NCBI RefSeq assembly: GCF_014651815.1
Contig: NZ_BMXP01000001.1
Span: 62,001 to 126,000 of the forward strand
Length of the DNA stretch: 64,000 nt
Direction: 5' to 3'
From: Alteromonas halophila
Lineage (GTDB): Bacteria; Pseudomonadota; Gammaproteobacteria; Enterobacterales; Alteromonadaceae
Below the pieces are notes generated by a model that ran no database searches, was not told where the DNA came from, and worked only from the letters and a program-made list of their open reading frames with translations. Below are positions 36,011 to 46,657 of the stretch, in pieces. The stretch's first letter is position 1, and each line of letters begins with the position of its first letter. Position numbers and translations under genes: made by a program.

Positions 36011-38488
36011 ATGAAGTTAAAACAATTAGTAGCAGCCGGAGTCATGTTATCGAGTGCTAGCTTGGTTAATGCTGCCGATTCCGACAGTGAATTTGTCGTA
36101 GAAGATATTCGGGTTGAAGGCCTGCAGCGCGTGGCGCTGGGTGCAGCACTAACTTACCTGCCAGTGCAGGTTGGCGACACTCTGAATGACTTCCGGGTAG
36201 CTCAACTTATTCGTTCGCTGTATTCCTCTACGCACTTTGAAAATATCGAAGTATTGCGTGACGGCGATGCGCTGGTAATTAAGGTTACAGAGCGCCCAAC
36301 CATCAGTAACATCATCTTTGACGGTAATGACGACATTAAAGATGAACAGCTGCAGGGCAGCCTGGATGGAAATGGTGTGCGTGTCGGTGAACCGCTGGAC
36401 AAGACCGTGCTGACGTCCATTGAGAATGGCCTTAAGGACTTCTTTTACAGCATTGGTAAATACAATGCTGATGTTACTGCCATCATTACGCCACTGCCCC
36501 GAAACCGGGTAGATCTGAAATTATTGTTTGAAGAGGGCGATGCAGCCGAAATTCAGCAGTTAAATATTGTCGGCAACGAGATTTTCTCAGACGAAGAACT
36601 GACAAAGAATTTTGAGCTGCAGTATGACACCCCATGGTGGGACTTCCTGTCGGAAACGCGCTATCAGCGGCAAACGCTGCAGGGGGATATGGAAACGATC
36701 CGAAACTACTATCTGGATCGCGGCTACCTTAAATTCAAAATCGATTCAACACAGGTGTCGATGACACCCGAGAAGTCCGGTATTTACATTGCGCTTAATG
36801 TTGAAGAAGGTGAGCAGTACACCATCTCTGACGTAGAGCTGGTAGGCGATGTGCTGGGACACGAAGAATATATAAAACGTGTTCTGCCCCTGACTCCGGG
36901 TGAACTTTATAATCAGGCTGAGGTGACTTACACCGAGGAATTTATCAGCAAGTATCTGGGCCGGTTTGGCTATGCCTACCCAACGGTTACGACGGTTCCG
37001 GATATTAATGAAGAAGACAAGACCGTGAAGCTGACCTTATCGGTCGATCCCGGTAAACGAATTTATGTTCGCCGTATTAACTTCAACGGTAACTCTGTAA
37101 CTTCTGATCGGGTGCTGCGCCAGAACGTTAGCCAGATGGAAGGGGCCTGGTTGTCTAACAACCTGCTGGAGTCGTCGAAAAATGCAATGTCGCGACTGAC
37201 TTACATGGAAGAAGTGGAGTTCGAGACGGTTCGTATTCCCGGCGAAGACGACAAGGTTGACGTTAACTACAACGTGAAAGAGCAGCCATCAGGCTCCTTT
37301 AACGCCGGTATCGGTTATGGTGACCGTACCAAGCTGAGTCTGCAGGCAGGGATCCAGCAGGATAACTTTCTGGGCACCGGTAAAATGGTGGGAATTAACC
37401 TGAGTACGGTGTCGTATCAGCGTTCAGTACAACTGACCTACAATGACCCCTTCTTTACCATTGACGGTATCAGTCTGGGTGGCTCAATTGGGTACAGTGA
37501 GTTTGACGGCTCAGACTTTAACGTAGTGCGGTATAACTCTACGCAGTATTCTATCGGTGCCAACATTGGCTATCCGATTGACGAGTTTAACCGGATTAAC
37601 TTTGGTCTGACTTACCGGAACGTAGAACTGACCGATCGCGGCTATTATGAACAAACGCAGCGTTTCTATAACCAGTTTGCTGACGTTAACGATCCCGATG
37701 CGCCGGTAAAATACCAGAGTTATGAAACCAGTGTGGCCTGGAGTCGCAGTACACTTAACCGGGGCGTGTTCCCCACCGCCGGTTCGACCCAGCGTGCTTC
37801 ATTTAGCGTCACCACGCCTAACTCGGATGTAAACTACTTTAAGACCGTGTTTGACGGTCGCTGGTACTTCCCGCTGACACGGGATCAGAAATGGTCAGTA
37901 CTCGCACGTGTGAGAATGGGCTATGGGAACGGCTACAGCGATGTGAACGGCGATGATCAGATTTTGCCTTTCACCGAAAACTTTACCGCGGGTGGTTCTG
38001 ACACCTTACGGGGCTTCGAAAATAATACGGTAGGCCCGCGTGGTGTTATCTTAAGCACCAATAATGTTATAAACGGGCCGGACGGTGAGCGTTATCCGGG
38101 CGATCCGTCAAAAGACTCGCTGCAGGTTATTCGCCGCAGTCTGGGTGGTAATGCGATGGTGCTTGCCGGCCTGGAACTTATTGTGCCGACCCCATTTGTC
38201 GAAGACGAAATGAGTAATTCGGTGCGGACCAGTGCCTTTATCGATGTTGGTAACGTCTGGGACACTGAATTTGACTACGACTATTATAGTCAGTTTAATC
38301 AGCCTGATACCCGATATGGCAGATTGTTGGACTATTCAGACTGGACGCAGTATCGTAGTTCAGCAGGTCTTTCTGTACAATGGATTTCACCGATGGGTCC
38401 GATGGTGTTTAGTTTCTCCAAAGCCATTCAGAAACGCGATGGCGATGATGCGGCGTTCTTCACCTTTAATATCGGGCAGACATTCTAA
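36011..38488 (+). CDS. bamA: Outer membrane assembly factor BamA
   Basis: Central component of the beta-barrel assembly machine. 825 residues: a signal peptide (SASLVNAADS), five POTRA domains (roughly 25-430), then a 16-stranded barrel ending in the aromatic FNIGQTF. The conserved loop GGSDTLRGFENNTVGPRG corresponds to the VRGF/Y region. AGGAAA lies upstream. Followed closely by skp. Confidence 0.98.
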   Translation: MKLKQLVAAGVMLSSASLVNAADSDSEFVVEDIRVEGLQRVALGAALTYLPVQVGDTLNDFRVAQLIRSLYSSTHFENIEVLRDGDALVIKVTERPTISNIIFDGNDDIKDEQLQGSLDGNGVRVGEPLDKTVLTSIENGLKDFFYSIGKYNADVTAIITPLPRNRVDLKLLFEEGDAAEIQQLNIVGNEIFSDEELTKNFELQYDTPWWDFLSETRYQRQTLQGDMETIRNYYLDRGYLKFKIDSTQVSMTPEKSGIYIALNVEEGEQYTISDVELVGDVLGHEEYIKRVLPLTPGELYNQAEVTYTEEFISKYLGRFGYAYPTVTTVPDINEEDKTVKLTLSVDPGKRIYVRRINFNGNSVTSDRVLRQNVSQMEGAWLSNNLLESSKNAMSRLTYMEEVEFETVRIPGEDDKVDVNYNVKEQPSGSFNAGIGYGDRTKLSLQAGIQQDNFLGTGKMVGINLSTVSYQRSVQLTYNDPFFTIDGISLGGSIGYSEFDGSDFNVVRYNSTQYSIGANIGYPIDEFNRINFGLTYRNVELTDRGYYEQTQRFYNQFADVNDPDAPVKYQSYETSVAWSRSTLNRGVFPTAGSTQRASFSVTTPNSDVNYFKTVFDGRWYFPLTRDQKWSVLARVRMGYGNGYSDVNGDDQILPFTENFTAGGSDTLRGFENNTVGPRGVILSTNNVINGPDGERYPGDPSKDSLQVIRRSLGGNAMVLAGLELIVPTPFVEDEMSNSVRTSAFIDVGNVWDTEFDYDYYSQFNQPDTRYGRLLDYSDWTQYRSSAGLSVQWISPMGPMVFSFSKAIQKRDGDDAAFFTFNIGQTF

Positions 38489-38538
38489 ATTTGAATCAAG
38501 GCAACCCGCCGACAATAAGACGTACAAAGGAGTTCCTT

Positions 38539-39054
38539 TTGAAACAGTTGGTAAAACAATTTATTGCAACCGCAATGTTAGGAAGCGCGCTGATGAGCAC
38601 ATCGGCCATGGCAGAACAAAAGATCGGCGTAGTCGACGTCCAGGGCGTTTTCCAGTCTATGCCCCAGGCTGCTGAAATTCAGAACAGCATCCAGGTGGAA
38701 TTTAAGGACCGCATTGAAGAAGTCAATCAGCTTCAGCGTGATGGTCAGTTCTATGCAGAGCGTCTGCAGCGTGATGCAGCGACCATGAGCGAGCAGGAAA
38801 AGCAGGATCTGCAACAGAAAATTCTGGGTGTTCGTGAAGAACTGTCTAAAAAAGCGCAGCCTCTTCAGCAGGAAATCCAGCAGCGCAGAAACGAAGAGCA
38901 AAACAAGTTGCTAGGTCTTATCAAGCAGGCGATTGACACCGTTGCGGCTGACGAGGGCTACGATCTGGTACTGACTTCAGGCGCCGTGTCGTTCGCAAAA
39001 GAAAACTACGACATGTCTGAAAAAGTGCTGGAGCAGGTCAACAAGGCGAACTAA
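38539..39054 (+). CDS. skp: Periplasmic chaperone Skp/OmpH
   Basis: Trimeric holdase that carries unfolded outer-membrane proteins to BamA. I chose the TTG at 38539 because AAAGGAG ends six bases upstream; an in-frame TTG at 38491 begins right after bamA but has no ribosome site. This gives 171 residues: signal peptide to AMAEQKIG, then long helical tentacles. A terminator follows, so the cluster is split here; lpxD, the usual next gene, is missing. Confidence 0.93.
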   Translation: MKQLVKQFIATAMLGSALMSTSAMAEQKIGVVDVQGVFQSMPQAAEIQNSIQVEFKDRIEEVNQLQRDGQFYAERLQRDAATMSEQEKQDLQQKILGVREELSKKAQPLQQEIQQRRNEEQNKLLGLIKQAIDTVAADEGYDLVLTSGAVSFAKENYDMSEKVLEQVNKAN

Positions 39055-39102
39055 TCGCCTGATTGTTAGCCCGGCATGATACAAAGGTAAGATAAAATAA
39101 AG

Positions 39103-39142
39103 CAGACTAACACCGAAAGGTGTTGGTCTGATTTGTTTTTTA
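39103..39142 (+). terminator. Rho-independent terminator after skp
   Basis: A 12-bp stem with one G-U pair (39103-39114 with 39119-39130) and a GAAA loop, followed by a T-rich tail. It stands where lpxD is found in other gammaproteobacteria. Confidence 0.88.
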
Positions 39143-39232
39143 CGCGCAAAAGCGTATGGTTGCCGCCAATTAACCTAACAACCCGCACAGATGGCTGAGC
39201 CATGCTCGGGAAGCGGCAAAGGAGAACTATTT

Positions 39233-39682
39233 TTGTCCAATTCACTCAACGCTATCGATATTCAGGAAATCCTCGACTTACTTCCACACCGTTATCCATT
39301 TTTAATGGTCGATCGTGTCACTGAGTATGAGCTGGGGAAGTCGATAAAAGCCTATAAAAATGTCACCGTGAATGAACCCTGTTTTACCGGGCACTTTCCG
39401 GATCAGCCTATTTTCCCCGGCGTGATGATACTCGAAGCGATGGCACAGGCCGCGGGCGTGCTGGGCTTTAAGACCATGGGTAACTCTGACCAGCTATATT
39501 TATTTGCAGGTATCGACAGTGCACGTTTTAAGCGGCCGGTGGTGCCTGGTGACAGGCTTGAGATGGACGTTGAACTGGTCAAGGAGCGTCGTGGGATCTG
39601 GAAGTTCAGAGGCGTAGCGAGAGTCGATGATAATGACGTGTGCTGCGCAGAGTTTATGTGTGCAATGAGAGAGATGCCGTAA
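39233..39682 (+). CDS. fabZ: 3-hydroxyacyl-ACP dehydratase FabZ
   Basis: Dehydrates beta-hydroxyacyl-ACP in fatty acid elongation. The 149-residue hot-dog protein has [14 protein letters not shown] with its catalytic His and [20 protein letters not shown] with the catalytic Glu. GGAG lies eight bases before a TTG at 39233; E. coli fabZ also uses TTG. An upstream ATG at 39191 would add 14 unlikely residues. Located 178 bases after skp, directly before lpxA. Confidence 0.95.
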   Translation: MSNSLNAIDIQEILDLLPHRYPFLMVDRVTEYELGKSIKAYKNVTVNEPCFTGHFPDQPIFPGVMILEAMAQAAGVLGFKTMGNSDQLYLFAGIDSARFKRPVVPGDRLEMDVELVKERRGIWKFRGVARVDDNDVCCAEFMCAMREMP

Positions 39683-39683
39683 C

Positions 39684-40454
39684 GTGATCCATCCAACCGC
39701 TGTCATTTCACAAAACGCGACACTGGGCCAGAATGTTGAAGTTGGTCCGTTTTGTTTCGTTGACGACGATGTCGAAATTGGCGATAACTGCCGCCTGACT
39801 TCACATGTTGTTATCCGAGGCCCAAGCCGGATAGGTAAGAACAATACGTTCTACCAGTTTTCCTCAATTGGTGAAGACTGTCAGGATAAAAAATATGCCG
39901 GGGAGCGTACAGAACTGGTAATCGGTGATGATAATGTTTTCAGGGAAGGCGTAACCGTTCACCGGGGCACAGTCCAGGACAATGCGTTAACCCAAATTGG
40001 TTCGCGCAATCTGCTGATGGTCAATGCGCATGTCGCCCACGACTGCATGCTGGGCAATGATATTATCCTCGCCAACAACGTAGCGGTTGCTGGTCATGTA
40101 CAGATTGATGATTTTGCAATTGTAGGCGGAGCAGTAGGTATTCATCAGTTCTGCAAAATCGGCGCACACGCATTTCTGGGTGCCGGCGGAATTATTCTGC
40201 GCGATGTGCCCCCATTTATTATGGTTAGCGGTCACAAACATGTTCCTCAGGGCATCAACGCCGAAGGCCTGCGTCGTCGCGGTTTTTCAAAAGAAGCGAT
40301 TATGGCGGTCAAGCGTGCCTACAAAGTTATCTATCGCGAAGGCAATACCCTCGGTGAGGCAATTGAGAAGCTAAAAGGGCCTGCAACCGAACATGAAGAA
40401 GTAGGATTGCTGGCTGCGTTTCTTGAAAAGGCTGAGCGCGGAATCATTCGCTGA
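39684..40454 (+). CDS. lpxA: UDP-N-acetylglucosamine acyltransferase LpxA
   Basis: First step of lipid A synthesis: transfers 3-hydroxyacyl from ACP to UDP-GlcNAc. 256 residues, a left-handed beta helix of hexapeptide repeats with the active-site region MVNAHVAHDCMLGN (catalytic His) and a helical C-terminus. GTG start one base after the fabZ stop. Confidence 0.97.
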   Translation: MIHPTAVISQNATLGQNVEVGPFCFVDDDVEIGDNCRLTSHVVIRGPSRIGKNNTFYQFSSIGEDCQDKKYAGERTELVIGDDNVFREGVTVHRGTVQDNALTQIGSRNLLMVNAHVAHDCMLGNDIILANNVAVAGHVQIDDFAIVGGAVGIHQFCKIGAHAFLGAGGIILRDVPPFIMVSGHKHVPQGINAEGLRRRGFSKEAIMAVKRAYKVIYREGNTLGEAIEKLKGPATEHEEVGLLAAFLEKAERGIIR

Positions 40455-40455
40455 T

Positions 40456-41607
40456 ATGCACACCCACAAGCCGATTCGTATAGGCGTTGTCGCCGGTGAG
40501 CCTTCCGGCGATGTACTTGCTGCAGGCATGTTAAAGGAAATCAAGCGGCGCCTCCCTGATGCAATTATTGAAGGGATCGGCGGTCCACATATGCAGGCAG
40601 CGGGTTGCCGGACGTTGTTTGATATGGAAACCCTGTCTGTCATGGGCCTGGTCGAGGTACTTAAACATCTGCCTGCCATTCTCAGGGTGAAGCGTCAGTT
40701 GCTGGCGCATTTTGCCAGCCATCCACCGGATATCTTCATCGGGGTGGATGCGCCAGACTTTAATCTGCGTATTGAAGCGGCGTTAAAAGCGCGTGGTATT
40801 CACACCGTCCACTATGTCAGCCCGACAATCTGGGCCTGGCGAGAAAAAAGAATCCATAAAATTGCGCGTGCAGCGAATCGCGTGCTGGGTATTTTCCCCT
40901 TTGAGCGTGAGGTATATGACAAGCATCAGGTACCTTACACTTTTGTCGGCCACACCATGGCAGATACCATTGCCCTGCAACCGGATAAAACCTCGGCGCG
41001 CAATACACTTGGTTTAGAACACAACGCACCTGTGCTGGCAGTCCTGCCGGGCTCGCGTCGTCGGGAAGTAGAAAGTCTGTTGCCGATTTTTGCCAAGACT
41101 ATGGATAAGGTGCGTGCTGCGCTCCCCGGGTGTCAGTTTGTGATACCGGCGGTGAATGCGCAGCGCAAAAACGAAATCACCGGTATGCTGGCGGCATCAG
41201 ACGCAATGTCGTCATCCGATGTGCATGTGCTAGACGGGCATTCCCGTGAGGCCATGATAGCCAGTGATGTGATCTTACTGGCATCTGGCACAGCTACACT
41301 GGAAGCAATGTTATGCAAAAGGCCCATGGTGGCAGCTTATCTGCTTTCGCCACTGACCTACCGCATTATGCAACGGTTATATAAACCTGACTATTTTTCG
41401 CTGCCCAATCTGCTGGCGGACGAAGAAATTGTGCCTGAGCTGTTACAGGAAGCGGTTAACCCCGACACGCTGGCCAGTACCTTGTTGCCTTATTTTACCC
41501 AGGATAATGCGGCGCTGATTGCCCGCTTTACCGACCTGCATCACACCCTAAAATGCGATGCGGACAAATGCGCGGCTGATGCCGTACTGGAGGAGCTGAA
41601 TGCCTGA
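40456..41607 (+). CDS. lpxB: Lipid-A-disaccharide synthase LpxB
   Basis: Inverting GT19 glycosyltransferase joining lipid X and UDP-diacylglucosamine. The 383-residue protein starts [16 protein letters not shown] and carries VDAPDFNLR, the [11 protein letters not shown] loop, and [14 protein letters not shown]. The ATG at 40456 follows the lpxA stop by one base. The C-terminus overlaps rnhB by 8 bases. Confidence 0.97.
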   Translation: MHTHKPIRIGVVAGEPSGDVLAAGMLKEIKRRLPDAIIEGIGGPHMQAAGCRTLFDMETLSVMGLVEVLKHLPAILRVKRQLLAHFASHPPDIFIGVDAPDFNLRIEAALKARGIHTVHYVSPTIWAWREKRIHKIARAANRVLGIFPFEREVYDKHQVPYTFVGHTMADTIALQPDKTSARNTLGLEHNAPVLAVLPGSRRREVESLLPIFAKTMDKVRAALPGCQFVIPAVNAQRKNEITGMLAASDAMSSSDVHVLDGHSREAMIASDVILLASGTATLEAMLCKRPMVAAYLLSPLTYRIMQRLYKPDYFSLPNLLADEEIVPELLQEAVNPDTLASTLLPYFTQDNAALIARFTDLHHTLKCDADKCAADAVLEELNA

Positions 41608-42190
41608 CTATATTGCCGGAGTGGATGAAGTTGGACGTGGTCCGCTGGTGGGGGATGTTGTCACTGCGGCGGTGATCCTTGATCCGGCTCATCCAGTTGA
41701 AGGGCTGACAGATTCAAAAAAACTCACAGCACGTCGCCGCGAGGCACTGGCTGCACAAATTAAAGCCTCAGCACTATGCTGGGCCATCGGCCGGGCGACG
41801 CCTGCGGAAATTGATGAGATAAATATTCTGCATGCCACTATGCTGGCCATGCAACGCGCGGTCGACCAGCTTACCGTAGCGCCGACACTGGTGCGGGTCG
41901 ACGGTAACCGGGCACCGCAATGGACCTATGAAACTCAGACCGTCGTGAAAGGCGATTCGCTGTTTGCAGAAATTTCGGCGGCGTCTATTCTGGCCAAAGT
42001 TACCCGGGATGCAGACATGCTAAGCCTGGACGCGGCCCATCCCGAGTACGGCTTCGCTGGCCATAAAGGCTATCCGACCAAAGCCCATTTTGCCGCTTTG
42101 GCTGAACACGGGGTGTTGCCGTGTTATCGTAAAAGTTTTAAACCCGTGCAGGCCAGACTGGCCGCTGCTGAAAATGAGTTCTCCCGCTGA
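41600..42190 (+). CDS. rnhB: Ribonuclease HII
   Basis: Cleaves RNA in RNA:DNA hybrids and single ribonucleotides in DNA. The 196-residue protein has the active-site start [16 protein letters not shown], and later catalytic acidic positions in [10 protein letters not shown] and KVTRDADM. Overlaps lpxB upstream and shares a base with dnaE. Confidence 0.97.
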   Translation: MPDYIAGVDEVGRGPLVGDVVTAAVILDPAHPVEGLTDSKKLTARRREALAAQIKASALCWAIGRATPAEIDEINILHATMLAMQRAVDQLTVAPTLVRVDGNRAPQWTYETQTVVKGDSLFAEISAASILAKVTRDADMLSLDAAHPEYGFAGHKGYPTKAHFAALAEHGVLPCYRKSFKPVQARLAAAENEFSR

Positions 42191-45100
42191 TGTCATCGTC
42201 GTTTATTCACCTTCGGGTTCACAGTGACTTTTCTATGATGGATGGCCTGAATAAGGTCAAACCGATTCTTAACAAAGTAGCAGAACTTAACATGCCGGCG
42301 GTGGGGATCACCGACCAGATGAACATGTGCGGCCTGGTTAAGTATTATTCTGAAGCACATGCGCTTGGCATTAAACCCATTATCGGTACTGACTTCTGGG
42401 TCACCAATGAAGCATTTGGCGAGGAGCCGTTCAGACTGACCTTACTGGCCATGGATAATACCGGCTATAACAATATTACGGTGTTAATCTCTAAAGCCTA
42501 TTTACGCGGGTATATCGCTCACCGGCCAGTGATTGACCAGGCCTGGCTCAGCGAACACAGTGACGGCATTATTGTGCTGTCAGGCGGTATGCACGGCGAT
42601 GTGGGTGTCGGCCTGATGAAAAATAACGGGCGTCTTATTGACGATGCGCTGGCCTTTTATCAGCAGCATTTTGCCGATCGTTTTTACCTTGAACTGACCC
42701 GCACGGGGCGACCCGGTGAAGAAGACTACCTTCACCATGCTGTAGAGCTTGCCGAGCATCGTGATCTGCCGGTCGTGGCGACCAATGAAGTCTGCTTTAT
42801 TGAGCCTGAAGGCTATGACGCGCACGAAATACGGGTGTGTATTCACGATGGTTACACCCTTGAGGACACCCGTCGCCCGAAACGTTACAGCCAGCAACAG
42901 TATCTGCGCAGTAGCGAGGAAATGGCGGAGCTGTTCAGCGATATTCCGGAAGCGCTTGAAAATACAATAGAAATTGCTAAGCGCTGCAATGTCACTGTGC
43001 GCTTAGGCGAATATTTTCTGCCGCAATTTCCTACTGGTGGCATGACGACCGAGGATTTTCTGGTAAAGGTCTCAGAAGAGGGTCTGGAAGAGCGGCTTAA
43101 CTTTCTGTTTCCTGATGAACAGGAACGTAACGAAAAGCGTGGTGCCTATGATGAGCGCCTGAAAATCGAGCTGCAGGTCATCAACCAAATGGGGTTTCCG
43201 GGCTACTTCCTGATTGTTATGGAATTTATCCAGTGGAGTAAGGATAACGGCATTCCGGTCGGACCGGGCAGGGGCTCCGGAGCCGGTTCACTGGTCGCCT
43301 ATGCGCTTAAAATCACTGATCTGGATCCACTCGAATTCGACCTGCTGTTTGAGCGCTTCCTGAATCCGGAACGGGTCTCAATGCCTGACTTTGACGTTGA
43401 TTTCTGTATGGATCGGCGCGACGAGGTGATTGACCACGTTGCCGAGCTGTACGGTCGTCAGGCGGTCTCGCAGATCATTACCTTCGGGACAATGGCGGCG
43501 AAAGCCGTGGTGCGGGATGTCGGACGGGTGCTTGGGCATCCTTATGGCTTTGTCGATCGGATTTCCAAACTGATCCCGCCGGACCCGGGCATGACGCTGG
43601 GTAAAGCGTTTGAAGCAGAGCCGCGGCTACCGGAGTTGTACGATCAGGATGAAGAAGTCAAAGATCTTATCGACATGGCGCGTATTCTTGAAGGGGTTAC
43701 CCGGAATGCCGGTAAACACGCCGGGGGCGTGGTGATTGCGCCAACCACTATTACTGATTTTGCGCCCCTGTATTGCGATGAGGAAGGGAATAACCCGGTT
43801 ACCCAGTTTGATAAAAACGATGTGGAAACCGCAGGCCTGGTTAAGTTTGACTTCCTCGGTCTGCGAACCCTGACCATTATTCAGTGGGCCATCGATATGA
43901 TCCGCGAGGGTAAAGGAACCGAGATCGATATCACTGCGATCCCGCTGGAAGACCGAACCTCGTTTAAGATGCTGCAAAAGGCCGAGACAACAGCCGTATT
44001 CCAGCTTGAATCCCGGGGCATGAAGGAACTTATTAAGCGACTTCGTCCGGATTGTTTTGAAGATATTATCGCACTGGTAGCGTTGTTCAGACCGGGACCA
44101 CTGCAATCAGGCATGGTAGAGAACTTCATTGATCGCAAGCATGGCCGCGAAGAGATCTCGTACCCGGATGCGGATTATCAGCATGAGTGTCTGAAAGAAA
44201 TTCTTGAGCCCACCTATGGCATTATCCTGTATCAGGAGCAGGTGATGCAGATTGCCCAGGAAATGGCCGGCTACTCACTGGGCGGTGCTGATTTGTTGCG
44301 CCGGGCGATGGGTAAGAAAAAGCCGGAAGAAATGGAGAAGCAGCGCGCGGTGTTTGCCGAAGGATCGAAGGCAAATAATATCGACCCTGACCTGGCGATG
44401 AAGATCTTTGACCTGGTAGAGAAATTCGCAGGTTATGGCTTTAACAAATCTCACTCTGCCGCGTATGCACTGGTCTCTTACCAGACGCTGTGGCTAAAAG
44501 CGCATTATCCTGCCGAGTTTATGGCGGCGGTAATGTCCGCTGACATGGACAATACCGATAAGATTGTCACCCTGGTGGATGAATGTGCGCGCATGGGGCT
44601 GACTATCATGCCACCGGATCTGAATACCGGCCGCTATAAATTTACGGTCGATGAAGCGGGCCGTATCGTATATGGTATTGGTGCCATCAAAGGGGTGGGC
44701 GAAGGTCCCATAGAAGCGATTATTGAAGCCCGCGAAAACCAGGGCAAATTTACAGACTTGTTTGATTTTTGTGCTAAAGTTGACGTCAAACGCGTAAACA
44801 AACGGGTACTGGAAAAGCTGGTGCTTGCGGGTGCCATGGATAACCTGGGCCCACACCGGGCAGCATTAATGGCAACATTGCCTGAAGCGATTGCCGCGGC
44901 AGGGCAGCATGCCAAGGCCGAGTCATACGGGCAGTCTGATATGTTTGGGCTGTTAACCACAGAGCCTGAAGACGTTGAACAGGCTTTTGCCGAAGTACCG
45001 CAGTGGTCTGAAAAGGTATGGCTGGAAGGGGAAAAAGATACCCTGGGGCTGTATCTGACCGGTCACCCGATAAACCAGTATGCTGAGGAAATCAGTCATT

Positions 45101-45654
45101 ACGCCGATGGCCGGCTGGTCGACTTGAAGCCGACCAGCAAAGATAACCCGGCCAGTGCCGTGGGTCTGGTGCTTGGGGTCAGAGTGATGACCAATAAGCG
45201 CGGTCGTCGCTGGGCAATTGTGACACTGGATGATAAGAGTGCGCGCATGGATGTACGATTTTTTCCGGACGCGTACGAGCAGTTTGAAAGTGTGCTCGAG
45301 CCGGACAGAATTTTATTAATCCGTGGACAGGTCAGCTTTGATGATTACGCCGGGGGCAATACAATCACCGCCCGCGACGTCATGGATATCGTTCAGGCGC
45401 GTCAAAAGAACGCCCGGGCGCTAGCCATACAACTGGATACACAACAGTGTGATAATCGCATGCTGTCATCGCTGACATCGGTACTGCAGGCTTACAATGG
45501 CGGCAGCACACCGGTACAGCTACAGGTTATACATCCGGACGCCGAAGTGACGCTCACTTGTGGCGCAAGGTGGTACGTCACACCTGAAGATCAACTGCTG
45601 CATGACTTAAAGCAGCAAATGGGCGAACAGGCAGTCAGTCTGATATACCATTAG
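42190..45654 (+). CDS. dnaE: DNA polymerase III alpha subunit
   Basis: Catalytic replicative polymerase. 1154 residues: an N-terminal PHP domain ([15 protein letters not shown]), a palm with [14 protein letters not shown] and the catalytic triad in [13 protein letters not shown], then the beta-binding (HhH) domain, an OB fold and a C-terminal tau-binding region. It starts immediately at the rnhB stop and lies before accA, the standard lpxB-rnhB-dnaE-accA order. Confidence 0.98.
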   Translation: MSSSFIHLRVHSDFSMMDGLNKVKPILNKVAELNMPAVGITDQMNMCGLVKYYSEAHALGIKPIIGTDFWVTNEAFGEEPFRLTLLAMDNTGYNNITVLISKAYLRGYIAHRPVIDQAWLSEHSDGIIVLSGGMHGDVGVGLMKNNGRLIDDALAFYQQHFADRFYLELTRTGRPGEEDYLHHAVELAEHRDLPVVATNEVCFIEPEGYDAHEIRVCIHDGYTLEDTRRPKRYSQQQYLRSSEEMAELFSDIPEALENTIEIAKRCNVTVRLGEYFLPQFPTGGMTTEDFLVKVSEEGLEERLNFLFPDEQERNEKRGAYDERLKIELQVINQMGFPGYFLIVMEFIQWSKDNGIPVGPGRGSGAGSLVAYALKITDLDPLEFDLLFERFLNPERVSMPDFDVDFCMDRRDEVIDHVAELYGRQAVSQIITFGTMAAKAVVRDVGRVLGHPYGFVDRISKLIPPDPGMTLGKAFEAEPRLPELYDQDEEVKDLIDMARILEGVTRNAGKHAGGVVIAPTTITDFAPLYCDEEGNNPVTQFDKNDVETAGLVKFDFLGLRTLTIIQWAIDMIREGKGTEIDITAIPLEDRTSFKMLQKAETTAVFQLESRGMKELIKRLRPDCFEDIIALVALFRPGPLQSGMVENFIDRKHGREEISYPDADYQHECLKEILEPTYGIILYQEQVMQIAQEMAGYSLGGADLLRRAMGKKKPEEMEKQRAVFAEGSKANNIDPDLAMKIFDLVEKFAGYGFNKSHSAAYALVSYQTLWLKAHYPAEFMAAVMSADMDNTDKIVTLVDECARMGLTIMPPDLNTGRYKFTVDEAGRIVYGIGAIKGVGEGPIEAIIEARENQGKFTDLFDFCAKVDVKRVNKRVLEKLVLAGAMDNLGPHRAALMATLPEAIAAAGQHAKAESYGQSDMFGLLTTEPEDVEQAFAEVPQWSEKVWLEGEKDTLGLYLTGHPINQYAEEISHYADGRLVDLKPTSKDNPASAVGLVLGVRVMTNKRGRRWAIVTLDDKSARMDVRFFPDAYEQFESVLEPDRILLIRGQVSFDDYAGGNTITARDVMDIVQARQKNARALAIQLDTQQCDNRMLSSLTSVLQAYNGGSTPVQLQVIHPDAEVTLTCGARWYVTPEDQLLHDLKQQMGEQAVSLIYH

Positions 45655-45697
45655 ATCACAGGCCATCGTGACGGGCGCAGTAGGAATAGGACACAGA

Positions 45698-46654
45698 ATG
45701 AATATACAGTTTTTGGATTTTGAACAGCCAATTGCCGAATTAGAAGCAAAAATAGAAGAGCTGCGGCTGGTCAATAAAGGCGGCGATTTTGATGTCGGTA
45801 TTGAAGAAGAGGTCAATCGCCTGCGCAGTAAAAGTGCCGAGTTAACCAAAAAGATCTTTTCCGATCTTGGTGCGTGGCAGGTGTCTCAACTCGCGCGTCA
45901 TCCCATGCGGCCCTACACCCTTGACTACGTTGGGCAGGTGTTTACGGCGTTTGATGAGCTGGCCGGTGATCGTGCTTATGCCGATGATAAGGCGATTGTT
46001 GGTGGCCCGGCGATGCTGGATGATATTCCGGTAATGCTCATCGGGCACCAGAAAGGTCGTGATACCTATGAAAAAGTGCGCCGAAACTTCGGTATGCCGA
46101 AACCTGAGGGCTACCGCAAGGCACTGCGGCTGATGAAAATGGCTGAGCGTTTTAATCTGCCGATAATTACCCTCATCGATACCCCAGGGGCGTACCCGGG
46201 TGTGGGCGCAGAAGAGCGTGGCCAGAGTGAAGCTATCGCCCGTAACCTGTTTGAAATGGCCGAGCTGAAAGTACCTATTATCTGTACAGTGATCGGTGAA
46301 GGTGGCTCGGGCGGTGCACTGGCGATTGGTGTTGGTGATCGCGTGAACATGCTGCAGTATTCCACCTATTCTGTCATTTCTCCGGAAGGCTGCGCCTCTA
46401 TTTTGTGGAAAAGTGCAGAGAAAGCACCGCTTGCCGCAGAAGCGATGGGCGTCAGTGCTCCTAAAATTAAAGAGCTAGGACTGATTAACGCAATCATTGA
46501 TGAACCCCTGGGCGGGGCGCATCGTGATCATGGTGGCATGGCTGCCAACCTGAAAGCGACGCTTAAACAGCAACTCAGTCAGCTTCAGTCGCTGGATACC
46601 TCTAAGCTGATGAAAGAGCGTTATGACCGCCTGATGCGCTTTGGTTATTGCTAA
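45698..46654 (+). CDS. accA: Acetyl-CoA carboxylase carboxyltransferase alpha subunit
   Basis: Part of the complex making malonyl-CoA for fatty acid synthesis. From the ATG at 45698 (AGGA six bases upstream) the protein has 318 residues, with the crotonase-fold region [20 protein letters not shown] and [20 protein letters not shown]. The reading frame extends back to 45668 without ribosome-site support. Confidence 0.97.
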   Translation: MNIQFLDFEQPIAELEAKIEELRLVNKGGDFDVGIEEEVNRLRSKSAELTKKIFSDLGAWQVSQLARHPMRPYTLDYVGQVFTAFDELAGDRAYADDKAIVGGPAMLDDIPVMLIGHQKGRDTYEKVRRNFGMPKPEGYRKALRLMKMAERFNLPIITLIDTPGAYPGVGAEERGQSEAIARNLFEMAELKVPIICTVIGEGGSGGALAIGVGDRVNMLQYSTYSVISPEGCASILWKSAEKAPLAAEAMGVSAPKIKELGLINAIIDEPLGGAHRDHGGMAANLKATLKQQLSQLQSLDTSKLMKERYDRLMRFGYC

Positions 46655-46657
46655 GCA

